A stretch of 64,000 nucleotides of DNA from Pedobacter sp. B4-66 (GCF_018492665.1 NZ_JAFVME010000003.1:496001-560000), one strand, 5' to 3'; positions 7,891 to 18,107 are shown, counted from the stretch's first letter. A program made the numbers and translations. Notes: generated from the sequence alone by a model not told the origin.

Positions 7891-10800
7891 AATCACCCCG
7901 CTCTTCCTTTATTCAAAGGAATAAAAAACCCCTAATCATTGGTTCTGTTGCTGTTGTGCTACTTGGCATTGCATCAGTTTTCTTCTTCAAAAAAGAAAAA
8001 CCTAAGGACTACAATCAAAAATATTCTAAATACATTGAGGCTTATACTTCTGGAACGATCTCTAAAAAGAGTTTCATCAGAGTGCATTTGGCCAGTGAAG
8101 TAAAAACAATGAGTGATGTTGGCGTGGCCGATAGCAGAGATTTATTCAGCTTCTCTCCTTCCGTAAAAGGAAAAGCATTTTGGATCGACGCTCAAACTGT
8201 TGAATTTAGACCAGATGAGCCTTTAAAATCAGGTGAAACCTATGAGGCGAACTTCGATTTAAGCAAGGTTACAGAAACCGAAAAAGACCTCGAAGAATTT
8301 GAGTTTGGTTTTAGGGTTATTAAACCCGGCATGAGCTTAAGTCAGGATGGTTTGGTATCTCAAAATAATACTTCGCTTGATTACATGAAGCTTAAGGGGG
8401 AGATTACAACTTCAGATCAGGAAGATCCAAAGGCAATTGAAAAAGCATTGGCAATTGACTTCCCTCAAACCTTAAAAGTAAAATGGCAGCACAATCCAGA
8501 AAAAAACACTTCTGCCTTTACAATTGATAGCATTAAGAAAACTGGTCAGGATACTAAGCTGACTTTGAAATGGTCTGGTGATGCAATAGATGCAGACAGT
8601 AAAGGCGAAGAAGCGGTTGCTGTTCCGGCCAAAGGGGTATTTAAAATCCTGAACATGAAAGCAGTGCAGGATCTGGAAGATTATGCGTTAATACAGCTTT
8701 CTGAACCTGTTGGCGTAGCTCAGGATTTGGCAGGTTTAATCTCATTAAGTGGTTTGTCAGATCTGAGATTCACTATAGATGCCAGTCAGGTAAAGGTCTA
8801 TTCGGCCTTGGCTTTGGAAGGCAATTATACGTTTACAGTAAATTCGGGCATTGAAAACATCAATGGCAAAAAACTTGGAGCAGGAAAAACGGCTAATATC
8901 GTATTCGAAAATAAACTACCATCGGTAGTTATTGCAGGCAGTGGTACAATCCTTCCCAATTCAGGAAAACTGGTATTGCCATTTGAAGCAACCAATTTAA
9001 AGGCAGTTGACGTTACTGTTGTCAAGATTTACGAGAACAATATCCCTCAGTTTTTCCAGACCAACAGCTACAAAGATGGAAGTGAAATTCGTCGTGTTGG
9101 TAAACCTGTGGTACAAAAAACAATTCGTTTAGACGAGGATAAAGCGCTTAATCTGCATAAAAAGAATCGTTTTACTTTGGATCTGGATAAGTTAATTAAA
9201 ACTGAACCAGGTGCGATGTACCGCATAACTATCGGTTTCAGAAACGAATACAATGTATTTAAGTGTGCTGAGGTAACCAGCGAAGACGGCGGTTCTGATG
9301 AAGACGATTATCGTGGTTATGGCGAAAAAATTGATGAAGATGACGAGTTTTGGGAGCGTTACAATAGTTACTATCCAAACAATTACAGATGGGAAGACAG
9401 AGATAACCCATGTACCCCATCCTATTATACCAACGATAAATGGGCGAGCAGAAACGTAATGGCTTCGAACATTGGTATTATCGCAAAGCGCGGCAATGAC
9501 AACAGCATGCTTATTGTAACTACCAATTTGCTTACTGCTGAACCAGTGAGCGGGGTTACTTTAGAGCTGTTGGATTACCAGCGTCAGATCATCCACACAG
9601 TTAAAACCGATGGAGACGGCATGGCTACATTTGATCTAAAAAGAAAGCCTTTCTTGGTGATTGCTAAAAATGGCGATGAACGTGGCTACCTGAAAATGGA
9701 TGATGGTAGTTCCCTTCCATTGAGTCGTTTTGATGTTGGTGGTGATGTAGTACAGAATGGATTGAAGGGCTATATTTATGGAGAACGTGGCGTTTGGCGT
9801 CCGGGTGATTCGATATTCGTATCCTTTATTCTTGAAGATAAACTAAAGAAACTTCCTGGTGGATACCCGGTTACATTCGAACTATATAATCCTCAGGGAC
9901 AATTAATTAAAAGAATCATCAATGGTAAACCATTAAATGGTTTCTACGCCTTTAAAACAGCTACAGAAAACACTGCTCCTACCGGAAATTGGCTTGCTAA
10001 AGTAAAAGCAGGTGGTGCGGTGTTCAGTAAAACCATTAAGGTTGAAACCGTTATGCCTAACAGGTTAAAGATTAATTTCAATATCGGTAATGCTACTTAT
10101 TTAGGAGTTGGCGGAGCATCATCAGCTACACTTTCGGCAAACTGGCTATTTGGTTCAGTTGGTAAAAACCTTAAAGCTAAAGTTGATGTGAACCTGAATA
10201 CCATGAAAACTACGTTTAAAGGTTTTGATGAGTACACTTTCGACAATCCTACTGTGGTGTTCCAATCGCAGATTAAAACCATATTTGAAGGCACTTTAAA
10301 TGAAAATGGAACTGCCCTAGTCAATACAAGTTTAAACGAAAACAATACAGCTCCAGGGATGCTTAAGGCTAACTTTACCACTAAGGTATTTGAAGCTGGA
10401 GGTAATTTCAGTATCGATAATTTTAGTATTCCATATCATGTTTATAATAATTATTATGGCATTAAGACACCAGATGGCGATAAACTAAGTGGAATGCTGG
10501 TAACTGGTCAGGATCACAAAGTGAATATCGTCAACGTAGATAGAAACGGAAAACTCGTACATGGTGGTAAAACTGTTGAGGTTGAATTGTACAAAGTGCA
10601 ATGGCGTTGGTGGTGGGATCAGGATGATCAGAACTCATATGCTAACTTCACTCAAAACTCTTATAACAAACTGGTTAAAAAAGAAAACATCACCTTATCA
10701 GATGGTAAAGGAAGTTGGAATTTAAGAATTGATGAACCTGAATGGGGTCGTTATTTAATTCTTGTGCGCGATGTTAATGGTGGTCACGTAACTGGTAAAT

Positions 10801-13466
10801 CTGTATATGTTGACTGGCCGGGATGGGCACAGCGTGAGCAAGCGAACAACCCTACCGAAGCATCAATGCTTTCGTTTACAGCCAATAAAACGAAGTTTAA
10901 TGTTGGCGAAGATGTGGTGCTAACCATTCCATCGGGTAAAGGTGGCAGGGCATTAATCTCCATAGAAAATGGTAGCAGGGTATTAAAAACCTTCTGGACA
11001 GAAACTAAACCTGGACAAACTCAGTTTACCTTTAAGGCAGAGAAGAACATGGCTCCTAACGTGTTTGCGGTTGTTACTTTACTTCAGCCACATGCACAAA
11101 CGGTAAATGACTTGCCAATAAGGATGTATGGTGCTATCCCATTGCTGATTGAAGATCCAGAGACGATATTGAAACCGGTAATTAAAATGGCCGACAAAAT
11201 TAAGCCTGAAACCGAAAACAGCATCACCGTTGCAGAACAAAATGGTAAGGCAATGACTTATACAATTGCAATTGTAGATGAAGGTTTACTTGATCTAACA
11301 AGGTTTAAAACTCCTGACCCTCATAGTGCATTTTATGCTCGCGAAGGTTTGGGTGTTAAAACTTGGGATCTATTTGATTATGTACTTGGCGCATGGGGTG
11401 GCAATCTGGAGCGTATTTTAAGTATCGGTGGCGATGGTAGCATCAACAAGAATTTAAATCCTGCAAAGGCCAACAGGTTTGTTCCAGTGGTTAAATACTT
11501 AGGGCCATTTGCATTGGGCAAAGGCGAGAGCAAAACACATAAGTTTACCCTTCCGCAATATATTGGTGCAGTAAGAGCGATGGTTGTTGCCGGTCAGGAT
11601 GGTGCTTATGGTTTTGCAGAAAAATCGGTACAGGTTAAAAAACCTCTAATGTTGCTGGCTACTTTGCCACGTGTTATTGGTCCGGGCGAAAGCTTTACTT
11701 TACCTGCAACAGTTTTTGCAACTGAAAACAACCTTAAAAACGTTACTGTACAGTTACAGGCACAGAATTTACAGGTCGTTGGTAGTAAAACACAACAGCT
11801 TGGGTTTAAACAACCGGGCGAACAAATGGCATATTTTGAAATAAAAGCGCCTGAGATAACAGGTATTGCTAAGGTCAAGATCATCGCTCAAAGTGGTTCT
11901 GAGAAAGCGGTTTATGATGTAGAAATGGACATCCGAAACCCTAATCCGTTTGTTACCAATGTGGTATCGGCAGTTGTAGAGCCGGGTGCCAACTGGTCGT
12001 TAAACTATGCGCCTATTGGTATGGCGGGTACAAATTCGGGAGCAGTAGAGCTTTCGTCTATACCTCCTATCAACCTTAAAAAGCGCTTGAGTTATTTGAT
12101 GCAATATCCGCATGGTTGTGTTGAGCAAACTACATCGGGTGTATTCCCTCAGTTGTTCCTCAATAAATTAACTGCATTAAATGAACAGCAAAAAGCAACT
12201 ACAGAGAGAAACATAAAAGCCGGCATCAACAGATTAAAAGGCTTCCAAACTACAGATGGTGGTTTAAGCTACTGGCCAGGCGAAGGCTCTTCTGACGAAT
12301 GGGGAACAAATTATGCAGCGCATTTCCTGGTAGAATCGCAAAATGCAGGTTACACCCTCCCTGTTGGCATGATGGATGAGTTGGTTCGTTATTTGAAAGC
12401 TAAGGCCAATAACTGGGCTCCAAACAGCAGTAATTTCTATGGTGGTGACCTTTCTCAATCGTACAGGTTATATGTGCTTGCATTGGCTAAGAGACCAGAA
12501 ATAGCTGCTATGAACAGATTAAGAGCCTTTGAGTATCTTTCGGTTAGTGCTAAATGGCGTTTGGCTGCTGCATATAAACTTGCCGGACAAGCAGATGCAG
12601 CGAATAAGTTAATACAAAATTTACCTACAGAAATACAACCATATAATCAGCTTGGCGGTACTTATGGTACCGAATTAAGGGATGAGGCCATGATATTGGA
12701 AACGCTAACGTTATTGGGTCGTAAAGGTACAGCAGCGCAATTATTACAGTCAGTAGCAGCCAGATTGGGTAAGGATGACTGGTACAGCACGCAAACAACT
12801 GCTTATAGTTTATTGGCTATCGCTAAGTTCTGCGGTGTAAATTCATCATCAAACAATCTTAAATACAGCTATACTATTGATGGTAAAAAAGGGAATGTAA
12901 ATTCAAATCAATACATTATTAGTACGCCATTAGCGTATAAAGGTAATGTGAATGTTACCAATACTAGCGACAGAGTGTTATTTGCCCGTTTGATTTTACA
13001 AGGTCAACCTTCGGCCGGACAAAATAACTTCCAGCCGAATAACCCTGATGTCTTGGATATGAGCATCAGCTATAAATTATTGAATGGCAAAGTGCTTGAC
13101 CCTACTGTACTAAAACAGGGTACAGATTTTTATGCTGAGGTTGTAGTTAAGAATCCAGGTAAAAATGGATATTATGAGCAGATGGCGTTAACCCAGATTT
13201 TCCCATCAGGATGGGAAATCATTAATACCCGTGTAAATGATAATGAAAGCATCATTGCTTCGTCACCATATACTTACAGAGATATTAGAGATGACCGTGT
13301 TTTCACGTATTTTAACATGAGAGAGAATGAAACGGTTACCTACAAGGTACTTTTAAATGCATCATATATTGGCAGATATTACTTATCTGCTGTGCAGTGC
13401 GAAGCCATGTACAATAACAACATTAGTGCTACTGAGGCAGGTAAATGGGTTCAGGTAATTAAATAG
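7887..13466 (+). CDS. Bacterial alpha-2-macroglobulin (MG-domain protease trap)
   Basis: This 1859-residue member of the bacterial alpha-2-macroglobulin family (YfhM type) is thought to trap attacking proteases in the periplasm. A single hydrophobic segment at residues 15-31 anchors it to the inner membrane, instead of the lipobox found in E. coli YfhM. MG domains fill the first half (for example ERGVWRPGDSIF near residue 632). The thioester motif is intact as CVEQ at residues 1411-1414 within YPHGCVEQTT, followed by the alpha-helical thioester domain and a receptor-domain-like tail. The gene lies 199 bases before pbpC, the classic pairing in which the trap guards cells whose wall is being repaired by PBP1C. 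Confidence 0.95.
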   Translation: MESPRSSFIQRNKKPLIIGSVAVVLLGIASVFFFKKEKPKDYNQKYSKYIEAYTSGTISKKSFIRVHLASEVKTMSDVGVADSRDLFSFSPSVKGKAFWIDAQTVEFRPDEPLKSGETYEANFDLSKVTETEKDLEEFEFGFRVIKPGMSLSQDGLVSQNNTSLDYMKLKGEITTSDQEDPKAIEKALAIDFPQTLKVKWQHNPEKNTSAFTIDSIKKTGQDTKLTLKWSGDAIDADSKGEEAVAVPAKGVFKILNMKAVQDLEDYALIQLSEPVGVAQDLAGLISLSGLSDLRFTIDASQVKVYSALALEGNYTFTVNSGIENINGKKLGAGKTANIVFENKLPSVVIAGSGTILPNSGKLVLPFEATNLKAVDVTVVKIYENNIPQFFQTNSYKDGSEIRRVGKPVVQKTIRLDEDKALNLHKKNRFTLDLDKLIKTEPGAMYRITIGFRNEYNVFKCAEVTSEDGGSDEDDYRGYGEKIDEDDEFWERYNSYYPNNYRWEDRDNPCTPSYYTNDKWASRNVMASNIGIIAKRGNDNSMLIVTTNLLTAEPVSGVTLELLDYQRQIIHTVKTDGDGMATFDLKRKPFLVIAKNGDERGYLKMDDGSSLPLSRFDVGGDVVQNGLKGYIYGERGVWRPGDSIFVSFILEDKLKKLPGGYPVTFELYNPQGQLIKRIINGKPLNGFYAFKTATENTAPTGNWLAKVKAGGAVFSKTIKVETVMPNRLKINFNIGNATYLGVGGASSATLSANWLFGSVGKNLKAKVDVNLNTMKTTFKGFDEYTFDNPTVVFQSQIKTIFEGTLNENGTALVNTSLNENNTAPGMLKANFTTKVFEAGGNFSIDNFSIPYHVYNNYYGIKTPDGDKLSGMLVTGQDHKVNIVNVDRNGKLVHGGKTVEVELYKVQWRWWWDQDDQNSYANFTQNSYNKLVKKENITLSDGKGSWNLRIDEPEWGRYLILVRDVNGGHVTGKSVYVDWPGWAQREQANNPTEASMLSFTANKTKFNVGEDVVLTIPSGKGGRALISIENGSRVLKTFWTETKPGQTQFTFKAEKNMAPNVFAVVTLLQPHAQTVNDLPIRMYGAIPLLIEDPETILKPVIKMADKIKPETENSITVAEQNGKAMTYTIAIVDEGLLDLTRFKTPDPHSAFYAREGLGVKTWDLFDYVLGAWGGNLERILSIGGDGSINKNLNPAKANRFVPVVKYLGPFALGKGESKTHKFTLPQYIGAVRAMVVAGQDGAYGFAEKSVQVKKPLMLLATLPRVIGPGESFTLPATVFATENNLKNVTVQLQAQNLQVVGSKTQQLGFKQPGEQMAYFEIKAPEITGIAKVKIIAQSGSEKAVYDVEMDIRNPNPFVTNVVSAVVEPGANWSLNYAPIGMAGTNSGAVELSSIPPINLKKRLSYLMQYPHGCVEQTTSGVFPQLFLNKLTALNEQQKATTERNIKAGINRLKGFQTTDGGLSYWPGEGSSDEWGTNYAAHFLVESQNAGYTLPVGMMDELVRYLKAKANNWAPNSSNFYGGDLSQSYRLYVLALAKRPEIAAMNRLRAFEYLSVSAKWRLAAAYKLAGQADAANKLIQNLPTEIQPYNQLGGTYGTELRDEAMILETLTLLGRKGTAAQLLQSVAARLGKDDWYSTQTTAYSLLAIAKFCGVNSSSNNLKYSYTIDGKKGNVNSNQYIISTPLAYKGNVNVTNTSDRVLFARLILQGQPSAGQNNFQPNNPDVLDMSISYKLLNGKVLDPTVLKQGTDFYAEVVVKNPGKNGYYEQMALTQIFPSGWEIINTRVNDNESIIASSPYTYRDIRDDRVFTYFNMRENETVTYKVLLNASYIGRYYLSAVQCEAMYNNNISATEAGKWVQVIK

Positions 13467-13467
13467 A

Positions 13468-13500
13468 TGTTTGGCCTGGGTTTATAACCTGGGCCAAACA
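13468..13500 (+). terminator. Hairpin after the alpha-2-macroglobulin gene
   Basis: A 9-base perfect stem (TGTTTGGCC with GGCCAAACA) extends inward with G-T pairs to about 15 pairs and a 3-base loop. It begins 2 bases after the stop. The following sequence is AT-rich but has no strong T-run, so it may attenuate rather than block transcription into pbpC. Confidence 0.55.
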
Positions 13501-13665
13501 TTAATTAAAAGGTATTTAATAAACCCAATAGAGAATCTTAAAAACATAGTAAACTTTTCCATAATCGTTGATTTATTATATATCAGCTTGTGTCGGAAAA
13601 TGTTACCTATGACGAATCCAGTCTGTCGTTGGTAATTCATCTCAGGATGAGGAAACAAAAAAATA

Positions 13666-16047
13666 ATGCTTAATAAATTAAAAGCCATTGTAATTTCAGA
13701 TCTCGTTTGTGGCGTATTGCTACTGGCTTTTCTATTTGCTTTACCCTCAAAGCTATTTGTTAGCCTTACATCGTATGTTGTAGAAGCTTCTAATGGCGAT
13801 TTACTAAGCGCGGCCATTGCTAAAGATGGACAGTGGCGATTCCCTGTAGCTGATACAGTACCAGAGAAATTTGCGCAGTGCTTAGTTGCTTTTGAAGATA
13901 AGCGGTTTTATCAGCATCCCGGTGTTGATCTGGTTGCTATGGCCAGAGCCATGCGTCAAAACTTTAAAGCTAAAAGTGTTGTAAGTGGCGGAAGTACTAT
14001 TAGCATGCAGGTAATCAGACTTTCGAGACGCGAGAGTAGAACGGTGTGGCAAAAGTTAATAGAAGTTATTCTTGCATTAAGGCTTGAGCTAGGCTATTCA
14101 AAAAAAGAGATAATAAAACTCTATGCCGGTAATGCGCCCTTTGGAAGTAACGTTGTAGGTTTAGATGCAGCTGCCTGGAGGTACTTCGGTCGTAGTTCCG
14201 AAAGTTTATCATGGGGAGAAATGGCTACATTAGCAGTACTTCCAAATAGTCCATCCCTGGTTCATCCGGGGAAGAACTCTCCAAAGTTGATAAAGAAGCG
14301 GAACGATTTGCTAGATAAATTGGCAAAATTAAAAGTTATAGATCAGTCTACCGCGAACCTATCTAAACTAGAGCCTATTCCCGGCAAGCCACAACAGCTA
14401 CCTCAAAATGCTCCGCATTTATTAAACAGGTTTAAATCTGAACAGTCATCTCTAAAGAAAGGCTCTACGAGGATTACTTCTACACTTGACTATGATTTGC
14501 AATTGAGGGTAAGCACCTTGCTTAAGCGTTACAATAACCGATACAGGGCAAATGACATCAACAACATTGCGGCCTTGGTTCTGGATGTAAAAAAGGGTAC
14601 TGTACTTAGTTATGTGGGTAATATCTATCAACCGGAAAATACTGAATTGGAAAGTCATGTTGATATGATTAAAGCACAAAGAAGTCCGGGGAGTACTTTA
14701 AAGCCTATTCTATATGCCAGTATGCTAAATGATGGATTTATACTGCCTAAAACTTTAATACCGGATGTACCAACTCAAATAGGCGGCTATTCGCCTCAAA
14801 ATTACGACATGGGGTACGATGGTGCAATACAGGCCGATAAAGCCCTTAGCCGCTCTCTAAACATCCCTGCGGTTAAAATGCTGCAGAACTACAAGTACCA
14901 GCGGTTTTACGATAAACTGAAACAACTTGGCTTTACTACTTTAAATAAACCGGCAGATCATTACGGACTTTCACTTATTCTTGGTGGCAGTGAGGTAACC
15001 ATGTGGGATTTGGCCAGAACTTATATGGGCATGGCCAGAACGCTGAACCATTTTAATGATTACAAAGGCAGGTATAATCCGCATGATTACGATGAGCCTT
15101 TGTATGTGAACGAACAACGCGACAAGCGTTTTGATCAGTTTGAGGCACAAGTAAACTCGGTTATAGATCATGGTTCCATCTGGAACGCCTTTAATGCAAT
15201 GGAAGAACTGATGCGACCGGGCGAAGAAGGTTTGTGGGAGCAGTTTTCGTCTTCGCAGCGACTGGCATGGAAAACTGGTACAAGTTTTGGTTTTAGGGAT
15301 GGCTGGGCTATTGGACTTAATCCGAATTATGTTGTTTGTGTTTGGGTTGGCAATGCCGATGGCGAAGGCCGTCCGGGTTTAACCGGTATTGATGCTGCAG
15401 CTCCAGTTATGTTTGATATTTTTAAGCTACTCCCAACTGTTAAATGGTTTAAAACTCCTGAAAACAAACTAAAAAAGATTATAGTTTGTAAAGAAAGTGG
15501 CTATAAAGCAGGCGAATATTGCAATGATAAAGTGGTACAACTGGTTTCTCCGACAGGAGAAAAAACGGGACTTTGCCCCTACCATAAAATGATCCACCTG
15601 GATCGTACCGGAACTTACCGAGTTACCGATGCCTGTGAGGCTCCGTCAGAGATGGTACATAAATCGTGGTTTATTTTACCGCCATCTATGGAGTATTATT
15701 ATAAGATTAAGAATAGCGACTATAAAGAATTACCTCCGTTTAAAGCCGGTTGTGGTGATGCGGGAAGCAATTTTGTAATGGAAATGATCTACCCAAGAAA
15801 CTATGCTACTGTGTATATTCCGGTAGAACTGGATGGAGCGAGAGGTAAAATTGTGTTAAATGCTACCCACCGAAATGCAAATGCAAAGATTTACTGGCAT
15901 ATCGATAATGAGTATGTTGCTACCACTAAAAACTATCATCAACTAGCTGTTAGCCCATCAACAGGTAAGCATATTTTAACCCTCGTTGATGATCAAGGCG
16001 AAAGACTGGTGCAGAGTTTTACGGTATTGGAGAAAGAAAAGGACTAG
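13666..16047 (+). CDS. pbpC: Penicillin-binding protein 1C, bifunctional
   Basis: This class A peptidoglycan synthase has a glycosyltransferase and a transpeptidase domain outside the inner membrane. One membrane segment lies at residues 8-34. The GT51 domain has the catalytic Glu in FEDKRFYQHPG (Glu77) and STISMQVIRL. The transpeptidase has SxxK at 343-346 (STLK), SxN at 397-399 (SLN) and KTGTS at 536-540. A C-terminal BiPBP_C domain completes the PBP1C architecture (793 residues). It follows the alpha-2-macroglobulin gene as in E. coli, but with a 199-base gap and a hairpin between them, so it may have its own promoter. Confidence 0.95.
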   Translation: MLNKLKAIVISDLVCGVLLLAFLFALPSKLFVSLTSYVVEASNGDLLSAAIAKDGQWRFPVADTVPEKFAQCLVAFEDKRFYQHPGVDLVAMARAMRQNFKAKSVVSGGSTISMQVIRLSRRESRTVWQKLIEVILALRLELGYSKKEIIKLYAGNAPFGSNVVGLDAAAWRYFGRSSESLSWGEMATLAVLPNSPSLVHPGKNSPKLIKKRNDLLDKLAKLKVIDQSTANLSKLEPIPGKPQQLPQNAPHLLNRFKSEQSSLKKGSTRITSTLDYDLQLRVSTLLKRYNNRYRANDINNIAALVLDVKKGTVLSYVGNIYQPENTELESHVDMIKAQRSPGSTLKPILYASMLNDGFILPKTLIPDVPTQIGGYSPQNYDMGYDGAIQADKALSRSLNIPAVKMLQNYKYQRFYDKLKQLGFTTLNKPADHYGLSLILGGSEVTMWDLARTYMGMARTLNHFNDYKGRYNPHDYDEPLYVNEQRDKRFDQFEAQVNSVIDHGSIWNAFNAMEELMRPGEEGLWEQFSSSQRLAWKTGTSFGFRDGWAIGLNPNYVVCVWVGNADGEGRPGLTGIDAAAPVMFDIFKLLPTVKWFKTPENKLKKIIVCKESGYKAGEYCNDKVVQLVSPTGEKTGLCPYHKMIHLDRTGTYRVTDACEAPSEMVHKSWFILPPSMEYYYKIKNSDYKELPPFKAGCGDAGSNFVMEMIYPRNYATVYIPVELDGARGKIVLNATHRNANAKIYWHIDNEYVATTKNYHQLAVSPSTGKHILTLVDDQGERLVQSFTVLEKEKD

Positions 16048-16060
16048 TTTTTTGAGCGTT

Positions 16061-16759
16061 TTAACCCTCTCTTTTTATAAGATGACGTTCTATACCCCCA
16101 ACGGTAATTAAATATTGTGCAATCATATAAGTTCCCATTATCAACAATCCCGCTAGGTCAAAGCTATTAACAAACTTATTGTAAGCAAGTATTGAATCAG
16201 ATACTAAGAAAAACATTGCGCCAAACAGGATAAGATTAAAACTTATTTTATTTACCCTCATGTTTCTAAACGCAGCCATCATCATCATTAAACTAATGAT
16301 AAAGGTGTAGACCATTACTGGAAGTTTCATTGCACCCAGGTCCTGTCTGATGTAAACATAATAACCGATGGCAAACACCATACATATTGCAATGGCTATC
16401 CTCGCTCCTTTTTTATCGAGCTCGGGTGCCGATTGAAAATCAAGGTAAAAAGCACGGATGTAAAAGATATGGCAAAGCAAAAAGGCAATCAAGCCATACA
16501 TAAAGTACGATTCGTTTTTCCATACAAACATGAGCAATACATCGCCGGCAAGGCCAAAAACTAAGCCTGTAAACAATCGCTTATGAAAACGTCCCTTTAG
16601 TTTGGTCCTCATTGCAAATATGATAAGCAAAGATATTACGATCAATGGCTTGGTAACGTACCTTAACCTTTCGAGCTGATAATACTCTGCAACTAATTGG
16701 AAGATAAAGATCAGTGCAAATATGAGGTTAAACTTCAGGTATTTCTTGAACATGTGCAT
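16061..16759 (-). CDS. YhhN/TMEM86 family membrane protein (possible lysoplasmalogenase)
   Basis: A 232-residue integral membrane protein with about eight helices. The family markers are KPLIVISLL near residue 37, FGLAGDVLLMF near residue 70 and SDSILAYNKF near residue 188. The animal homologue TMEM86B hydrolyses the vinyl-ether bond of lysoplasmalogens; bacterial members are mostly uncharacterised. The start overlaps the end of the upstream fatty-acid-hydroxylase-type gene by 32 bases, so the two are translated from one message. The start is either 16759 or the Met at 16753. The stop faces pbpC across 13 bases. Confidence 0.85.
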   Translation of the reverse strand: MHMFKKYLKFNLIFALIFIFQLVAEYYQLERLRYVTKPLIVISLLIIFAMRTKLKGRFHKRLFTGLVFGLAGDVLLMFVWKNESYFMYGLIAFLLCHIFYIRAFYLDFQSAPELDKKGARIAIAICMVFAIGYYVYIRQDLGAMKLPVMVYTFIISLMMMMAAFRNMRVNKISFNLILFGAMFFLVSDSILAYNKFVNSFDLAGLLIMGTYMIAQYLITVGGIERHLIKREG

Positions 16760-17954
16760 TCGGTTTGTTTAGATTATAAAACCAGACTAGTGAAACGATC
16801 TGTAAACCTGCGAATATAACTTGATATCCTACAGGGAATTTAAGCAGCAAAACTATCAAAATACCTGATACGAGTCGGCAATATTCAAAATAAATCAGCC
16901 ATTTCTTTTCCTCGAGCAATGCTCCACAGGTTAAGAGGGTGAGTATTGAAAAGATGGAACCGAAAATTAGTGGTGTTGCGGGCAATGTTTCATTTAAAAA
17001 AAGAATTGCCGATCCTGTTGCCAGACTTACCAGAAATTGTAAGAAAACGTATCCTGAGAATTTTTGATGAAACTGAGGGTTGTATTTTGCATAACTCGCA
17101 GGATCGATGTCTGGAGCCGGTTTAAAGCCACCTAGATGTGCAGGAAACCACCCTGGTGGTTTCAGAAATACGTTTATTTTATCGCTCCATTTGGGACTTT
17201 GTTTTGCGGTATTCCATAATTCGGCCCAGTAATGTACGTTTGCCCAAATAGGATTCCAGCTGGCCAACGGAGTTGTGATGCCATAATATACCTCATCTTC
17301 TTCTTTTTGAAAAGTGCCAAAGATTTTATCCCAGATAATTAAAGTGCCTGCATGGTTTTTATCAATGTATTTTGGATTGGAGCCGTGGTGTACACGGTGG
17401 TGTGATGGTGTGTTTAATATCCACTCTAACGGGCCCATGCTTTTTATTGCTCTGGTATGAATCCAAAATTGATATAAAGTATTGAAAGCACTTAATGTAA
17501 GGAACATAACTGGATCGAAACCAATAAAAGCGAGTGGCAAATAAAACACCCATGAAAACCAGCCCTGAAACCAGGATTGCCTTAAAGCTACGGTGAGGTT
17601 GTATTCTTCGGATTGATGATGAACAATGTGTGCCGCCCAAAGTGCGTTTATCTGATGGCTCATTCTATGAAACCAATAGTAGAAAAAATCGACGCCTATG
17701 AAAAGTATGATCCAGGTCCAGATGGTTTGTGGAAGATCAAATAGTCGCCAATGTTCGAAAATATACATGTAGCCAAAAAACAAGGCTGTTTTCATGAAAA
17801 CGCCTGTTACTTGTTGGCCTATCCCTTGACTAAGGTTGGCAATAGAATCGTTTAATCTATAATAATTTAGTTTTTTATAGAAAGTATAGGCAAGCTCTAT
17901 CCCAATTAGAATAAAGAATACCGGAACCGATAAGGCAATATAGTCCACTTTCAT
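16728..17954 (-). CDS. Fatty acid hydroxylase/sterol desaturase family membrane enzyme, AGMO-like
   Basis: A di-iron membrane oxygenase of the fatty acid hydroxylase superfamily, 408 residues with several hydrophobic helices. The histidine clusters are HRMSH (96-100), HIVHH (109-113), His166 and HHRVHH (185-190), followed by H in NKNHAGTL (201). This length and order, with a long C-terminal membrane part, resembles alkylglycerol monooxygenase (TMEM195), which cleaves alkyl-ether lipids. The overlapping downstream YhhN-type gene would act on vinyl-ether lysolipids, so ether-lipid turnover is the shared theme. Sterol or carotenoid substrates are alternatives. The 407 bases upstream hold an inverted repeat. 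Confidence 0.8.
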   Translation of the reverse strand: MKVDYIALSVPVFFILIGIELAYTFYKKLNYYRLNDSIANLSQGIGQQVTGVFMKTALFFGYMYIFEHWRLFDLPQTIWTWIILFIGVDFFYYWFHRMSHQINALWAAHIVHHQSEEYNLTVALRQSWFQGWFSWVFYLPLAFIGFDPVMFLTLSAFNTLYQFWIHTRAIKSMGPLEWILNTPSHHRVHHGSNPKYIDKNHAGTLIIWDKIFGTFQKEEDEVYYGITTPLASWNPIWANVHYWAELWNTAKQSPKWSDKINVFLKPPGWFPAHLGGFKPAPDIDPASYAKYNPQFHQKFSGYVFLQFLVSLATGSAILFLNETLPATPLIFGSIFSILTLLTCGALLEEKKWLIYFEYCRLVSGILIVLLLKFPVGYQVIFAGLQIVSLVWFYNLNKPNAHVQEIPEV

Positions 17955-18041
17955 TCTACTAATCTAATGAATTAGCAAACAAAATTTCGTATTAAGAAGC
18001 TAAGTAGTAGCATTTTTTTGGTTCCGAAGACTGGGTCGGTT

Positions 18042-18107
18042 TTTGAACGTATCTTGTTCGCCCTTTGTTCGGCCCTGGTCGAACGAGGTCCGAACAAGGT
18101 GCGTTTA
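18042..18107. repeat. Imperfect palindromic GTTCG-rich intergenic element
   Basis: The left half contains GAACGTATCTTGTTCG, then CCCTTTGTTCG. The right half is its imperfect inverse (CGAACGAGGTCCGAACAAG, then GTGCGTTT). GTTCG or CGAAC recurs five times in 66 bases. It is markedly more GC-rich than its surroundings, as expected for a dispersed REP-like element. Only one copy is in the window, so the repeat status is inference. Confidence 0.55.

Noticed and set aside
13482..13817. 111-residue minus-strand frame across the pbpC start
   Set aside because: It is antisense to the pbpC 5' end and to a hairpin, with no recognisable protein features or promoter.
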